Positions 8,514 through 16,681 are shown, numbered from the stretch's first letter. The stretch: 64,000 nucleotides of DNA from JBDHWG01 sp039810085 (GCA_039810085.1 JBDHWG010000023.1:1-64000), one strand, 5' to 3'. Program-made: numbers and translations. The notes: generated by a model from the letters alone, not told the origin.

Positions 8514-9557
8514 TCAATTCTGGTGGGTGGGGACGCGGCCCACGCGCGGGTCGCCGGCCAGTGTGGCGATGGCGGCGAGCTGCTCGCGGCGGCCGAGGAC
8601 GATCATCACGTCGCCGGGGTTGAGCGGCTCCGGCGTCGTCCAGTCCACGATGGCGCGGCCCTCGTGGGGCCGCAGGATGGCGAGGACGTTGGCCCCGGTC
8701 TGGGCGCGCAGCTCGGCGGCGGTCATCGGCCGGCCGGCCAGGGGGGCCTGGGCGTCGACGACGATCTCCTCCAGGGCCAGGGGCATCTGGCTGTTGACCG
8801 TCGTCGTGTCCAGGAAGTTGATCACGTTGGGCCGGACGAGCAGGCCGACGATGCGGTGGCCCGCCATGACATACGGCGAGACGACGCGGTTCGCCCCTGC
8901 CTTGAGCAGCTTGGTCTCGGCGTCGGCCGTCGTCGCCCGCGCCACGATGACCAGGTCGCGCTTGAGCGACCGGGCGCTCAGGACAACGAACACGTTCTCC
9001 GGGTCGCTGGGCAAAACGCTGACCAGGCCCCGCGCCCGCTCGATGCCGGCGTGGCGCAGCACCTCGTCGTCCGTCGCGTCGCCCTCGATGAACGGGACGT
9101 TGCGCTGGACGCACACGCCGAGGGCGCTCTTGTCGTCGTCGACGACGACGTAGGGCAGGCCGAGGCTCTCTAGCTCCGCGCCGACCTGCTGGCCGACACG
9201 CCCGAAGCCGCAGATGACGTAGTGGTTGCGCATCCCGCGCACGATGCTCATGACTCGCCTCCGCCGGAGGGTCCGGCCCAGCTCGCCGGTCAGCATGAAC
9301 TCGGCGGCCGTGGTGAAGAAGTAGGCGGCGGTGCCCGCGCCCATCAGGATGACGAAGATGGTAAAGGCGCGCCCCGCCGGCGAGAGGGGCTGGACTTCGC
9401 CAAACCCCACCGTCGACAGGGCGAGCACGGTCATGTACGCAGCGTCGAGGACGCTGTAGCCTTCCAGCGCCATGTAGCCGCCGATGCTGACGACGACCAG
9501 CAGCAGGAAGACCACCAGGATGCGGACGAGTTGACGCGGGACGGAGGCGGGCATCAT
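8514..9557 (-). CDS. Two-TM potassium channel with RCK (TrkA-N/TrkA-C) domains
   Basis: A 347-residue protein. TM1 covers about residues 9-28. The pore loop carries the selectivity filter TVGFGE (about residue 49), and TM2 is near 65-85. A Rossmann RCK-N domain starts at YVICGFGRVGQQV (about residue 113), with an acidic VVVDDD strand end typical of nucleotide-binding RCKs. A TrkA-C domain occupies the last 80 residues. This is the MthK/Kch architecture of a ligand-gated K+ channel at the inner membrane. TVGFGE instead of TVGYGD is a tolerated variant. The start uses tandem ATGs directly after a family-A repeat, and a thioesterase gene follows after 6 bp. Confidence 0.93.
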   Translation of the reverse strand: MMPASVPRQLVRILVVFLLLVVVSIGGYMALEGYSVLDAAYMTVLALSTVGFGEVQPLSPAGRAFTIFVILMGAGTAAYFFTTAAEFMLTGELGRTLRRRRVMSIVRGMRNHYVICGFGRVGQQVGAELESLGLPYVVVDDDKSALGVCVQRNVPFIEGDATDDEVLRHAGIERARGLVSVLPSDPENVFVVLSARSLKRDLVIVARATTADAETKLLKAGANRVVSPYVMAGHRIVGLLVRPNVINFLDTTTVNSQMPLALEEIVVDAQAPLAGRPMTAAELRAQTGANVLAILRPHEGRAIVDWTTPEPLNPGDVMIVLGRREQLAAIATLAGDPRVGRVPTHQN

Positions 9558-9579
9558 TGCGCCCTCCGAGCTTCTGGCC

Positions 9580-10165
9580 TGTCATTGCGAGGATGGGGTG
9601 CGGGGGCGGTACTCCGCCCCCGCCGACGAAGCAATCTCACGACGGGCAAGAGCGGCGCTATTCCCCGACTAGACGGTCACTCGCAACAGCGGGGGATTGC
9701 TTCGCTCCGCTCGCAATGACAGGACATGGCGTCATTGCGAGGATGGGGTGCGGGGGCGGTACTCCGCCCCCGCCGACGAAGCAATCTCACGGCGGGCAAG
9801 AGCGGCGCTATTCCCCGACTAGACGGTCACTCGCAACAGCGGGGGATTGCTTCGCTCCGCTCGCAATGACAGGACATGGCGTCATTGCGAGGACGGGGTG
9901 CGGGGGCGGTACTCCGCCCCCGCCGACGAAGCAATCTCACGGCGGGCAAGAGCGGCGCTATTCCCCGACTAGACGGTCACTTGCGCCAGCGGGGGATTGC
10001 TTCGCTCCGCTCGCAATGACAGGACATGGCGTCATTGCGAGGAGGAACGACGAAGCAATCTCACGGCGGGCAAGAGCGGCGCTATTCCCCGACTAGACGG
10101 TCACTCGCAACAGCGGGGATTGCTTGACTCCGCTCGCAATGACAGCTTCTCGCAATAACGGCTCC
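9580..10165. repeat. Family-A tandem array, 150-bp period, about 3.7 copies
   Basis: Units begin GTCATTGCGAGGATGGGG, carry an inner hairpin GCGGGGGCGG/CCGCCCCCGC, then GACGAAGCAATC, ACTAGACGGTCACTCGC and GGATTGCTTCGCTCC, and close with GCTCGCAATGACAGGACATG. AGGACATGGC recurs at 9721, 9871 and 10021. The last copy lacks the inner hairpin. Nothing else is seen between the channel and the aldo/keto reductase genes. Confidence 0.93.
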
Positions 10166-10180
10166 TCGCAATGACGGCCC

Positions 10181-11044
10181 TCATGTAAACAGCGGCGCCA
10201 TCTCCAACTTTTCGGCCAATTGGCGCATCTCCTCGTCCGTCGGGGCGCGGCCATCCCAGCGGCTGGCGGCGTCGAGGATGCGCGGCAGGAGCCGCGTGTC
10301 GCTCGCCGTGTTGAGGAAGGCGCCGGGCCGGCTGAGGACGTAGGCGACGGCGCGGTCGATGTCGTTCTGGTCGGTCAGCGGCTCGTACCACGTGGTCGTC
10401 GCGTGGGGCTTGTCACCCCACGGGCTGCGGGTGATGCCCTTGATGGTCTGGAACGCGACCTGGCGTTCCTGGCACACCTGGTACAGGCGCTCGAAGTCGG
10501 CGGCGTACTGCGGGTTCTGCATCATCATGGTGTTGTAGGGCAGCAGCACCGAGTCGAACGGGAAGCGCTCCAGGCTGCGCAGGTGCAGCGCGGCAATGCC
10601 GACGCCGTGGCCAGTGACGCCGATGAAGCGCGTCAGCCCCTGCTCCCGCGCCTCGACCGCCGCCTCCAACGCCCCGCCGGAGGCCATCGCCACGTCCCAC
10701 TCCGCCTGGGTCGCCAGGTTGTGGAGCTGGAGCAGGTCCACGTGGTCGGTGCGCAGGCGGTCCAGGGAGCGGTGGATCTCGTCCTTCGCCTTCTGGTACG
10801 TGCGCTCGCCGGTCTTGGTCGCCAGGAAGAACTGGTTGCGGTAGCGCGCCATCCACGGGCCGATGCGCTGCTCCGACTGACCGTAGCTGGCGGCGGTGTC
10901 GATGTGGTTGATGCCGTATTCGAGCAGGACCTCCAGTGTCCGGTCGGCCTCGTCCTGGCTGACCTCGGAGAAGGCGGCGCCGCCGAACAGGGTGCGCGTG
11001 CTGTCGTGGCCGGTGCGGCCAAAGGGAAGCGTAGGAATCATCAT
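10181..11044 (-). CDS. Aldo/keto reductase
   Basis: A 287-residue TIM-barrel oxidoreductase. The AKR tetrad is visible: Asp in HIDTAASYG, Tyr in the same motif, Lys in FLATKTGE and His in LLQLHNL. It is predicted to reduce aldehydes or ketones with NADPH in the cytosol, and the natural substrate cannot be told. AAGGAG precedes tandem ATGs. It is the last gene of a three-gene minus-strand run (SDR, AKR, AKR), with only 10 bp between it and the upstream AKR. At 287 residues it is slightly shorter than most AKRs and resembles the uncharacterised YdhF/Tas-type subgroup. Confidence 0.92.
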   Translation of the reverse strand: MMIPTLPFGRTGHDSTRTLFGGAAFSEVSQDEADRTLEVLLEYGINHIDTAASYGQSEQRIGPWMARYRNQFFLATKTGERTYQKAKDEIHRSLDRLRTDHVDLLQLHNLATQAEWDVAMASGGALEAAVEAREQGLTRFIGVTGHGVGIAALHLRSLERFPFDSVLLPYNTMMMQNPQYAADFERLYQVCQERQVAFQTIKGITRSPWGDKPHATTTWYEPLTDQNDIDRAVAYVLSRPGAFLNTASDTRLLPRILDAASRWDGRAPTDEEMRQLAEKLEMAPLFT

Positions 11045-11054
11045 TGGCTCCTTA

Positions 11055-12062
11055 TTAACGATACTGATGCGGGCCGAAGTCGGCCTCGTAGAACGGCGAG
11101 ACCATGCGGCCGGGCGGGACGATGCGGTCGATGGCGGCGCGGTCCTCGTCCGTGATGGTCACGCCCACCGCGCCCAGGTTGTCCTCCAACTGCTCCATCG
11201 TGCGCGGGCCGATGATGGAGCTAGTGATGCCGGGCTGCATGACGCTCCACTGCAGGGCGAGCTGCGAGATGGTGCAGCCCTTGGCCTGGGCCATCGGCGT
11301 CAGCGCCTCAACCGTGTCGAACACGCCCTCGGTCCAGCGGCGCTGCCAGATGGGGTTGTCCGCAATCCCGGCGAAGCGGCTGTCGGCGGGCGGCGGGGCG
11401 TTGCGCGTGTACTTGCCGGTCAGCAGGCCGCCGGCCAGCGGGCTCCACGGAATCAGGCCGATGCCATAGGTGCGCGCCAGCGGGATCAGTTCGCGCTCGA
11501 TGCGGCGGTCGAGGATGTTGTACGGCGGCTGCTCGCAGATGAAGCGGTTGAGGCCGAGCTTCTCCGAGACGCACAGCGACTCCATGAGCTGCCACGCGCC
11601 GAACGTGCTCGTGCCGATGTAGCGCACCTTGCCCGCGCGGATGAGGTCGTCCAGGGCGCGCAGCGTCTCGTCGATGGGCGTCTGCGACTCGGGGCGGTGG
11701 ATCTGGTACAGGTCGATCCAGTCGGTCTGCAAGCGGCGCAGGCTGGCGTCGCACTGCTCGATGATGTGGCGGCGGCTGTTGCCCTGCATGTTGGGGTCGT
11801 CGTCGGCCATCGTGCCGTGGACCTTGGTGGCGAGGACGACGCGGCCCCGCTTGCCGTTGCGCTTGAGCGCCGCGCCGGTGACTTCCTCGCTGCGGCCGCG
11901 GCTGTAGACGTTGGCCGTGTCGATGAAGTTGATGCCGGCATCGAGGGCGCGGTCGATGATGGCGTATGAGTCTTCGGGCGTCGTTTTGCCGCCGAACATC
12001 ATCGCGCCGAGACAGAGGACGCTCACTTGCACACCCGTCCGTCCGAGGTAACGAAATTCCAT
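11055..12062 (-). CDS. Aldo/keto reductase, YajO/PdxI-like
   Basis: A 335-residue AKR starting MEFRYLGRTGVQVS, the classic first strand of this family. Catalytic residues appear as Asp/Tyr in FIDTANVYS, Lys in VVLATKVHG and His in DLYQIHRPE. WSPLAGGLLTGKY and SSIIGPRTMEQLEDNL are the usual NADPH-contacting segments. It should act on small carbonyl compounds with NADPH in the cytosol. It sits between an SDR gene (51 bp upstream) and a second AKR (10 bp downstream), consistent with a shared transcript for carbonyl or polyol metabolism. Confidence 0.93.
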   Translation of the reverse strand: MEFRYLGRTGVQVSVLCLGAMMFGGKTTPEDSYAIIDRALDAGINFIDTANVYSRGRSEEVTGAALKRNGKRGRVVLATKVHGTMADDDPNMQGNSRRHIIEQCDASLRRLQTDWIDLYQIHRPESQTPIDETLRALDDLIRAGKVRYIGTSTFGAWQLMESLCVSEKLGLNRFICEQPPYNILDRRIERELIPLARTYGIGLIPWSPLAGGLLTGKYTRNAPPPADSRFAGIADNPIWQRRWTEGVFDTVEALTPMAQAKGCTISQLALQWSVMQPGITSSIIGPRTMEQLEDNLGAVGVTITDEDRAAIDRIVPPGRMVSPFYEADFGPHQYR

Positions 12063-12113
12063 GCCCGATCTCCTATCTTGATAATCCTATTGTACCACAC
12101 AAACACACGACTC

Positions 12114-12890
12114 TCACGCCATCACCGCGCCGCCGTCAATATCATACGCCTGCCCGGTGATGACGGCGGCGTCGCGGCTGGCGAGGAACACGGCCAGGGG
12201 CGCGATCTCTTCGGCGTCCAGGCGGCGGCCGATGGGCGTCATGCCCGCCTCGTACTCATCCTGCGTCTTGCCGAGACGCTGAGAGTCGTAGGCGACGCGG
12301 GCATTGTTCATGTTGGTGCGCACCGGCCCGGGGCAGATGGCGTTGACGGTGACGCCGCTCGCCGCGACCTCCAGCGCCGTGACGCGGGTCAGGCCGAGCA
12401 GCCCGTGCTTGCTGGCGACGTAGGCGGCGGCGTGCATCGCGGGGACGCGCCCGTTGACCGACGAGATGTTGATGATGCGCCCGTAACCCCGCGCCATCAT
12501 GTCCGGCAACACGCGCTTCGTCAACAGGTAGGGGACGGTGAGGTTGACGTAGAGCGTCTTCTCCCAGAAGGCGTCGTCGTAGTTGACGACGGGGTGCAGG
12601 CTGGCCGAGCTGCCCATGCCAGCGTTGTTGACAAGGATGTCAATGACGCCGAGGGCCTGCCGCGCCGCCTGGTAGACGGTGTCGGCCGTGCCCGGCTCGC
12701 CCAGGTCGGCCAGGATGGGGACGGCTTGCCCGCCGACGGCCTCAATCGCCTCGCGTGTCTTGTCGAGCTCGTCCTGCGTCCGCCCGTGGATGGCGACGCG
12801 CGCCCCTTCCCGCGCATAGGCGACGGCAATGGCGCGCCCAATGCCCCGGCTGGAGCCGGTCACCAGCGCCGTCTGGTCCGCCAATATCAT
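12114..12890 (-). CDS. SDR family NAD(P)-dependent oxidoreductase
   Basis: A 258-residue classical short-chain dehydrogenase. The start at 12890 (MILADQTALVTG) is favoured over a longer frame because GGAG lies just upstream and it fits family length. The cofactor loop is TGSSRGIG, with the DILVNNAGMG motif, the catalytic Ser in NISSVNG, YVASK for Tyr/Lys, and PGPVRTNM after it. The C-terminus QAYDIDGGAVMA is typical of FabG/glucose-dehydrogenase-like SDRs. The first residues after the cofactor loop favour NADP. It is the promoter-proximal gene of the SDR-AKR-AKR run. Confidence 0.93.
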   Translation of the reverse strand: MILADQTALVTGSSRGIGRAIAVAYAREGARVAIHGRTQDELDKTREAIEAVGGQAVPILADLGEPGTADTVYQAARQALGVIDILVNNAGMGSSASLHPVVNYDDAFWEKTLYVNLTVPYLLTKRVLPDMMARGYGRIINISSVNGRVPAMHAAAYVASKHGLLGLTRVTALEVAASGVTVNAICPGPVRTNMNNARVAYDSQRLGKTQDEYEAGMTPIGRRLDAEEIAPLAVFLASRDAAVITGQAYDIDGGAVMA

Positions 12891-12939
12891 GCTCACTCTC
12901 CTTCTCACTCTTAACTTACGCGTATTGACGAAACACTCG

Positions 12940-13260
12940 CGCCGGCGTGTGTCGGCCGCGCTGTCGCGCGGGCGCCAGGCTGAAGCCCCTGTCTTTTACA
13001 CACATCTCGGCGGCGTGAGAGCCAGCCAGGTTGGACTACCGTTTGCACCAGCACGCATACACCGCTCACCTGTCATTGCGAGCACAGCGAAGCAATCCCC
13101 CGCCCTTGTGAAAAACGGTCTAGCGCGGGAAAGCGGCTTTCACCCGCCGGGAGGCTGCTTCGTCGTCCTATCGTCCTCCTCGCAGCGACACCGAGGACTG
13201 TAGGGCTGAAGCCCTGGCGCTGAGGGGGCGAAGTCCTGCGGACTGTTTGAGTGGCGACGG
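12940..13260. repeat. Mixed repeat block before rpsT
   Basis: It contains a GTCGCGCGGGCGCCAGGCTGAAGCCC element, a family-A element (GTCATTGCGAGCACAGCGAAGCAATC to CTTCGTCGTCC and CTCGCAGCGACA) and a GCGAAGTCCTGCGGACTG segment. The last of these recurs at 28765 and 35360. No gene is visible in 12891-13416 other than the rpsT promoter at its right end. Confidence 0.75.
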
Positions 13261-13323
13261 CGCGGCGACTACGAATTACCTTGCAGACTATAACACTACC
13301 GCAGCGGCGCGGCAAGCTGGAAA

Positions 13324-13353
13324 TTGGACAGGCGGGGGGAGTCGGAGTAGAAT
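13324..13353 (+). promoter_or_regulatory. Probable sigma-70 promoter of rpsT
   Basis: TTGGAC at 13324-13329 and TAGAAT at 13348-13353 are separated by 18 bp. They lie about 60 bp before the TTG start codon of rpsT. Confidence 0.6.
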
Positions 13354-13416
13354 TACCTGTCGTTCACATGGACTTATTTTCATGCCGCCGGCATGTGGCA
13401 TTGGGAGGATTTGAAG

Positions 13417-13713
13417 TTGGCTAACACGAAAGCTGCTGAGAAAGCCATTCGCCAGAATGATCGCCGCCGCGAGCGCAACCGCTGGTTCATCTCGCGCACC
13501 CGCACGTTTATGAAGAAGACGCTCAAGGCCATCGAGTCGGGCGACCTGGACGCGGCGCAGGCGTCGTTCGTCGAGGCGCAGAGCGCCTTGGACAAGGCGG
13601 CCGAGAAGGGCATCATCCACAAGAACAACGCCTCGCGGCACAAGTCGCGCCTGGCGCAGCGCATCAAGCAAGCGCAGGCCGGCGGCGGCGTCGCCCCCCG
13701 GGCCACGCGCTAG
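13417..13713 (+). CDS. rpsT: 30S ribosomal protein S20
   Basis: A 98-residue basic helical protein matching S20: LANTKAAEKAIRQNDRRRERNR at the N-terminus, then TFMKKTLKAIESGD, DKAAEKGIIHKNNASRHKSRL near the C-terminus. It binds the 5' domain of 16S rRNA in the small subunit. I place the start at the TTG at 13417, 7 bp after GGGAGG, so the protein opens LANTKAA as in homologues. An upstream in-frame start would add eight atypical residues. It is monocistronic, with its own promoter and a strong terminator directly after. UUG starts on S20 are known in other bacteria and can serve autoregulation. Confidence 0.96.
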   Translation: MANTKAAEKAIRQNDRRRERNRWFISRTRTFMKKTLKAIESGDLDAAQASFVEAQSALDKAAEKGIIHKNNASRHKSRLAQRIKQAQAGGGVAPRATR

Positions 13714-13740
13714 ACCACGAGCAGCCTCAAGCAAAAGCCA

Positions 13741-13768
13741 GGCCATCCCCACATGGGGATGGCCTTTT
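13741..13768 (+). terminator. Rho-independent terminator of rpsT
   Basis: A 10-bp perfect stem GGCCATCCCC/GGGGATGGCC with an ACAT loop is followed by TTTT. An A-run precedes it, so it could also work from the other strand. A near-copy lies at 14688-14714. Confidence 0.92.
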
Positions 13769-13784
13769 GGCGTTTCGTGAACTT

Positions 13785-14125
13785 CTGGACCACGATAGAC
13801 GCGAAAGGCCGCGAAGGACACGAAAGGCTGACGCTAGCGGTGTCTTTTCACGCCTTTCGCTAGCCTTTCGCGTCCTTCGCGGTCCGAACCCCTCGGTCCG
13901 GCTCGGTATCCCCTGACTATAAGATAGCAACGCGAAGGCGCAACGACGCAGGGGCGCAAAGAGAGATCAGTCTTGGGTCTGGTATGCGCCGACACAAGAA
14001 CACCGCCAAGCCGTCATTGCGAGGAGGAACGACGAAGCAATCCCCCGGCGGGTGATAGCTACGCTCTAGCCGCCTAGACCGTCTATCGCAAGGGTGGGGG
14101 ATTGCTTCGCTTTCGCTCGCAATGA
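13785..14125. repeat. 9-nt-period palindromes and a family-A element between rpsT and hicB
   Basis: At 13789-13887, GGACCACGATAGACGCGAAAGG faces CTTTCGCGTCCTTCGCGGTCC. At 13925-13965 lies a GCGCAAAGG half-element. At 14012-14127 lies a complete family-A unit (GTCATTGCGAGGAGGAACGA to TCGCAATGACAG). No gene is seen here. Confidence 0.85.
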
Positions 14126-14149
14126 CAGCCTTGCCACGCACACTTGTTA

Positions 14150-14395
14150 TTAAGTTGCCGGCTGGCGCTGCTCGTTTTGGATCGTCACCGTCGGGTTCGG
14201 ATTCACCGGCGGCACGGGCAATCCCTGTTCAACCAGCAGGGCGACGTGTTCCTTCATGCCTAGCCGCGCCTGGTACAGACAATCCTCGATGGAATGACCG
14301 ATGCCGGAGAACCCCTCCAAATCGGGCGAGTAGAAGCCGAAGAAATCAGGCTCCTCAGTCGCCTCGATCACCAGCGAGTACGGCAGATTCAACAT
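14150..14395 (-). CDS. hicB: HicB-family antitoxin
   Basis: An 81-residue protein with the HicB partial RNase-H-like fold signature. Strand YSLVIEATEE is followed by FFGFYSPDLEGFSGIGHSIEDCLYQARLGMKEHVALLVEQG, the standard P-D-L-x-G pattern and long helix, and a short Pro-rich tail with VTIQNE. HicB neutralises HicA and usually represses the operon. No ribbon-helix-helix or HTH tail is visible, so DNA binding is uncertain. It lies 12 bp downstream of hicA on the same strand, in the usual toxin-first order. Confidence 0.88.
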   Translation of the reverse strand: MLNLPYSLVIEATEEPDFFGFYSPDLEGFSGIGHSIEDCLYQARLGMKEHVALLVEQGLPVPPVNPNPTVTIQNEQRQPAT

Positions 14396-14407
14396 CCCAC
14401 GACTCTC

Positions 14408-14599
14408 CTATGGCTTCTTGATACCGGCGGCCTTCAATATCGCATAACACGTGCCTGTGGGTACTTCCTTCGAACCGTGATAATCGACGCGAATCAATCT
14501 CGGCCAACCTGGCTTGCTGTAGTACCGGATTGAACCCTTCTCTTTCACGATGGTAAAGCCATTCTCCTCCAGCAAGCGCACGAGTTCGCTAAATCTCAC
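14408..14599 (-). CDS. hicA: HicA-family mRNA interferase toxin
   Basis: A 63-residue double-stranded-RNA-binding-like toxin. FSELVRLLEENGFTIVKEKGSIRYY and RVDYHGSKEVPTGTCYAILKAAGI match HicA, including the catalytic His in the xxHGxKE[VL]xxGT motif. I choose the GTG at 14599, because homologues start two to four residues before the SELxRLLxxxGF helix. A longer ATG frame from 14641 would add 14 residues. HicA cleaves mRNA when free of HicB. The pair sits between two near-identical copies of the rpsT terminator. Confidence 0.88.
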   Translation of the reverse strand: MRFSELVRLLEENGFTIVKEKGSIRYYSKPGWPRLIRVDYHGSKEVPTGTCYAILKAAGIKKP

Positions 14600-14687
14600 C
14601 TTCGCCTCGCCCTTTGTCTTGAAGGATATGCACGTGAGCACGTCGAGTCAACCGCAGTTTGCACAAGCAGCCACAAGCAAAAGCCAG

Positions 14688-14714
14688 GCCATCCCCACAG
14701 GGGGATGGCTTTTT
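14688..14714 (+). terminator. Duplicate of the rpsT terminator
   Basis: GCCATCCCC/GGGGATGGC with an ACAG loop and a TTTTT tail. The surrounding 70 bp (14670-14742) match 13727-13798 with only a handful of differences, although no plus-strand gene precedes this copy. Confidence 0.85.
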
Positions 14715-14746
14715 GGCGTTTCATGAAACTTCTGGACCACGCTCGC

Positions 14747-14850
14747 TGTCAACGGATGGAAAAACGAATAAACGGATTGTCTCGCCTCATGGAAGAACGC
14801 TGGCTATCCGTCAGTATCCGTTTATCCGTTTCCATCCGTTGACAGTAGGG
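14747..14850. repeat. Inverted repeat built on TCCGTTTAT/ATCCGTTGAC units
   Basis: TGTCAACGGATGGAAAAACG and AATAAACGGAT on the left face ATCCGTTTATCCGTTTCC and ATCCGTTGACAG on the right. It is AT-richer than its surroundings and differs in sequence from the other 9-nt families while keeping the same architecture. Confidence 0.8.
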
Positions 14851-14925
14851 CGAAAGCCACACGTTCATCTGCCGGAGAACCCTTCCAGATCGGGCGAATA
14901 GTTGTGATTTCCCTTTGTAATGGTC

Positions 14926-14965
14926 TTGACAAGGGGGGGGGGGGGGGGGGGGGGGATGATATAAT
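14926..14965 (+). promoter_or_regulatory. Promoter with 23-G homopolymer between -35 and -10 (candidate phase-variable switch)
   Basis: A perfect TTGACA occupies 14926-14931. A run of 23 G fills 14933-14955. An extended -10, TGATATAAT, ends at 14965. The spacer is 28 bp, so at the assembled tract length the two boxes are out of register. Loss of about 11 G would restore 17 bp. The downstream gene starts at 15088 and encodes an exported protein. Confidence 0.75.
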
Positions 14966-15087
14966 AGGAGCACTTCGTAATTCATTTCGCTATCGGTTTG
15001 TGCTCACACGGCGCGTCCAATGCGAGAAGTGAAATCGAACTCAGGGCTTCCTCACTTTCACTACTGCACACCATAAAGGAGGGTGCA

Positions 15088-16140
15088 ATGCATTTTCAAC
15101 TAGAGACAAAGAGGTCTCTGCGGTACATGTGGAGGAATGTGACGGTACGGTCCATTACATACCCTTTCCTCATTCGACTTGTCATCGCATTGGCACTAGG
15201 CATCATCGGGCCGGGCGTCCTCGGTCTTGCACTCGAACCCACGGGCATGTCTCGTCTGGCATATGCCCAAGGTGGAGCCGATACAGCCCTGCTCACTGAA
15301 GGTGAGAAGCATCAAGTAATCCAATTCAATCCCGATGCCGCGCTGCAAAAGCGCATCTTCGCGGATCGCTTTGTCCCGAATTCCGCAGAGTTCAGCACGC
15401 AGATCGGTGGTACATCGTATACAGCGCAACGAGCTGAAGACCTTGGCACAGGTCGGGTGCGCATGTACTATGTAGTTAACGGCGATTGGGGCAACGTGCA
15501 GTTGGTGGAGCGCGGCAGCACCGTAGGGAACGATCTGGGGCAGGCGTTGCTGACCGAGGGGGAGAAGCATCAGGTTATCCAGTTCAACCCCGCTGCCGCG
15601 CTGCAGAAGCGTATCTTCGCTGACGGCTTCGTCCCTAACTCTGCTGAATTCAACACAACCACCGACGGCTCGGCCTACGCTGCCCAACGTGCCGAAAATT
15701 TGGGGAACGGGCAAGTGCGCGTCTACTATGCCACCGCTGGTGATTGGGGGAATATACGCACGGCAGTACGGGGCGGCGAGAGTGTAGGCGCACCGGCGCC
15801 GGCGGCGCCATCGGCTGGTGTTAGGCCGGGCGACTGGACAGCCACGACTGACTTCGGAAGCGTCACCTTTACGGTTACACCCGACGGAACGGCCATAAGC
15901 AAAGTTGCCTTAAGGTTCAACAACTACTCCTGCGGTGCGAGTAGGAGTTCCGGCGGCATCTCATTCCAGAACTCGAAACTGTGGCCGATCACGAACGGAC
16001 AGTTCAACTTCGACCTACCGCAGCCCTTCACTCATTTCATCTTCACAGGACGGTTCAATGGGAACTCGGCGCCAGCGACGGGTACTTGGCGCGCGGAGGC
16101 CGGGACGGCGGTCTGTTCAGGAACATGGACGGCGCAATAG
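15088..16140 (+). CDS. Exported protein with duplicated 'LLTEGEKHQVIQFN' domain
   Basis: A 350-residue protein. The ATG at 15088 follows AAAGGAGG. The N-terminus has a basic stretch, a hydrophobic helix (about residues 30-50) and a likely signal-peptidase site at AYAQ/G (about residue 68). Two copies of a roughly 75-residue domain follow, each with LLTEGEKHQVIQFNP, ALQKRIFAD.FVPNSAEF, Y.AQRAE.LG.G.VR.YY and GDWGN. A Pro/Ala linker then leads to a C-terminal beta domain (VRPGDWTATTDFGSVTFTV to CSGTWTAQ) with two Cys. I recognise no family. It is likely secreted or surface-exposed, and the poly-G promoter suggests variable expression. Confidence 0.8.
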   Translation: MHFQLETKRSLRYMWRNVTVRSITYPFLIRLVIALALGIIGPGVLGLALEPTGMSRLAYAQGGADTALLTEGEKHQVIQFNPDAALQKRIFADRFVPNSAEFSTQIGGTSYTAQRAEDLGTGRVRMYYVVNGDWGNVQLVERGSTVGNDLGQALLTEGEKHQVIQFNPAAALQKRIFADGFVPNSAEFNTTTDGSAYAAQRAENLGNGQVRVYYATAGDWGNIRTAVRGGESVGAPAPAAPSAGVRPGDWTATTDFGSVTFTVTPDGTAISKVALRFNNYSCGASRSSGGISFQNSKLWPITNGQFNFDLPQPFTHFIFTGRFNGNSAPATGTWRAEAGTAVCSGTWTAQ

Positions 16141-16147
16141 TCGCCCT

Positions 16148-16176
16148 GGGCCCTCTAGCTCCCGGCTAGAGGGCCC
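16148..16176 (+). terminator. Strong hairpin after the exported-protein gene
   Basis: A 12-bp perfect stem GGGCCCTCTAGC/GCTAGAGGGCCC with a 5-nt loop begins 8 bp after the stop. No clear T-run follows, so termination may be weak or bidirectional. Confidence 0.65.
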
Positions 16177-16199
16177 AATTGCCGGGGTAGTTCGTCTCG

Positions 16200-16611
16200 C
16201 TTTGCTCATATAAGATGGCAACGCCAGGGCGCAAGGGCGCAGGGGCGCAAAGAGAGATGAGGCTTGGGTCTGCTATGCGCCGACACAAGAACACCGCCAA
16301 GCCGTCATTGCGAGCGTGAGCGAAGCAATCCCTCGCCCTTGCATCAGATGGTCTGAGCGGTTATAGCGTGACTCTCACCCGGCGGGAGATTGCGTCGTCG
16401 TCCCTCCTCGCAATGACGGCTCGTCCTGTGCGTTCTGGGAGCAGGCAGCAATATCACTGCTATTGCTCACCGTGAGGTTGCTTCGTCGGCAAGGGCGGAG
16501 TACCGCCCCCGCACCCCGGTCGTCCTTTTTGCAACGACGCTGCATTAGGCATACGAGGGGCGGCGGAGGCCGAGCTGCGCCATGAGAGGGGTTTTGGACC
16601 ACGATAGACGC
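16200..16611. repeat. GCGCAAAGG half-element and family-A elements
   Basis: At 16212-16256 lies a GCGCAAGGGCGCAGGGGCGC tract. At 16301-16418 is a family-A unit (GTCATTGCGAGCGTGAGCGAAGC to CTCGCAATGACGG), followed by part of another carrying the GGCGGAGTACCGCCCCCGC inner segment. No gene is seen. Confidence 0.85.
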
Positions 16612-16681
16612 GAAAGGCCGCGAAGGTGTATTGTACCTTAACAAGTTGCAGTGGCGGGTATTGGTGTGTAGACTATAGGGC

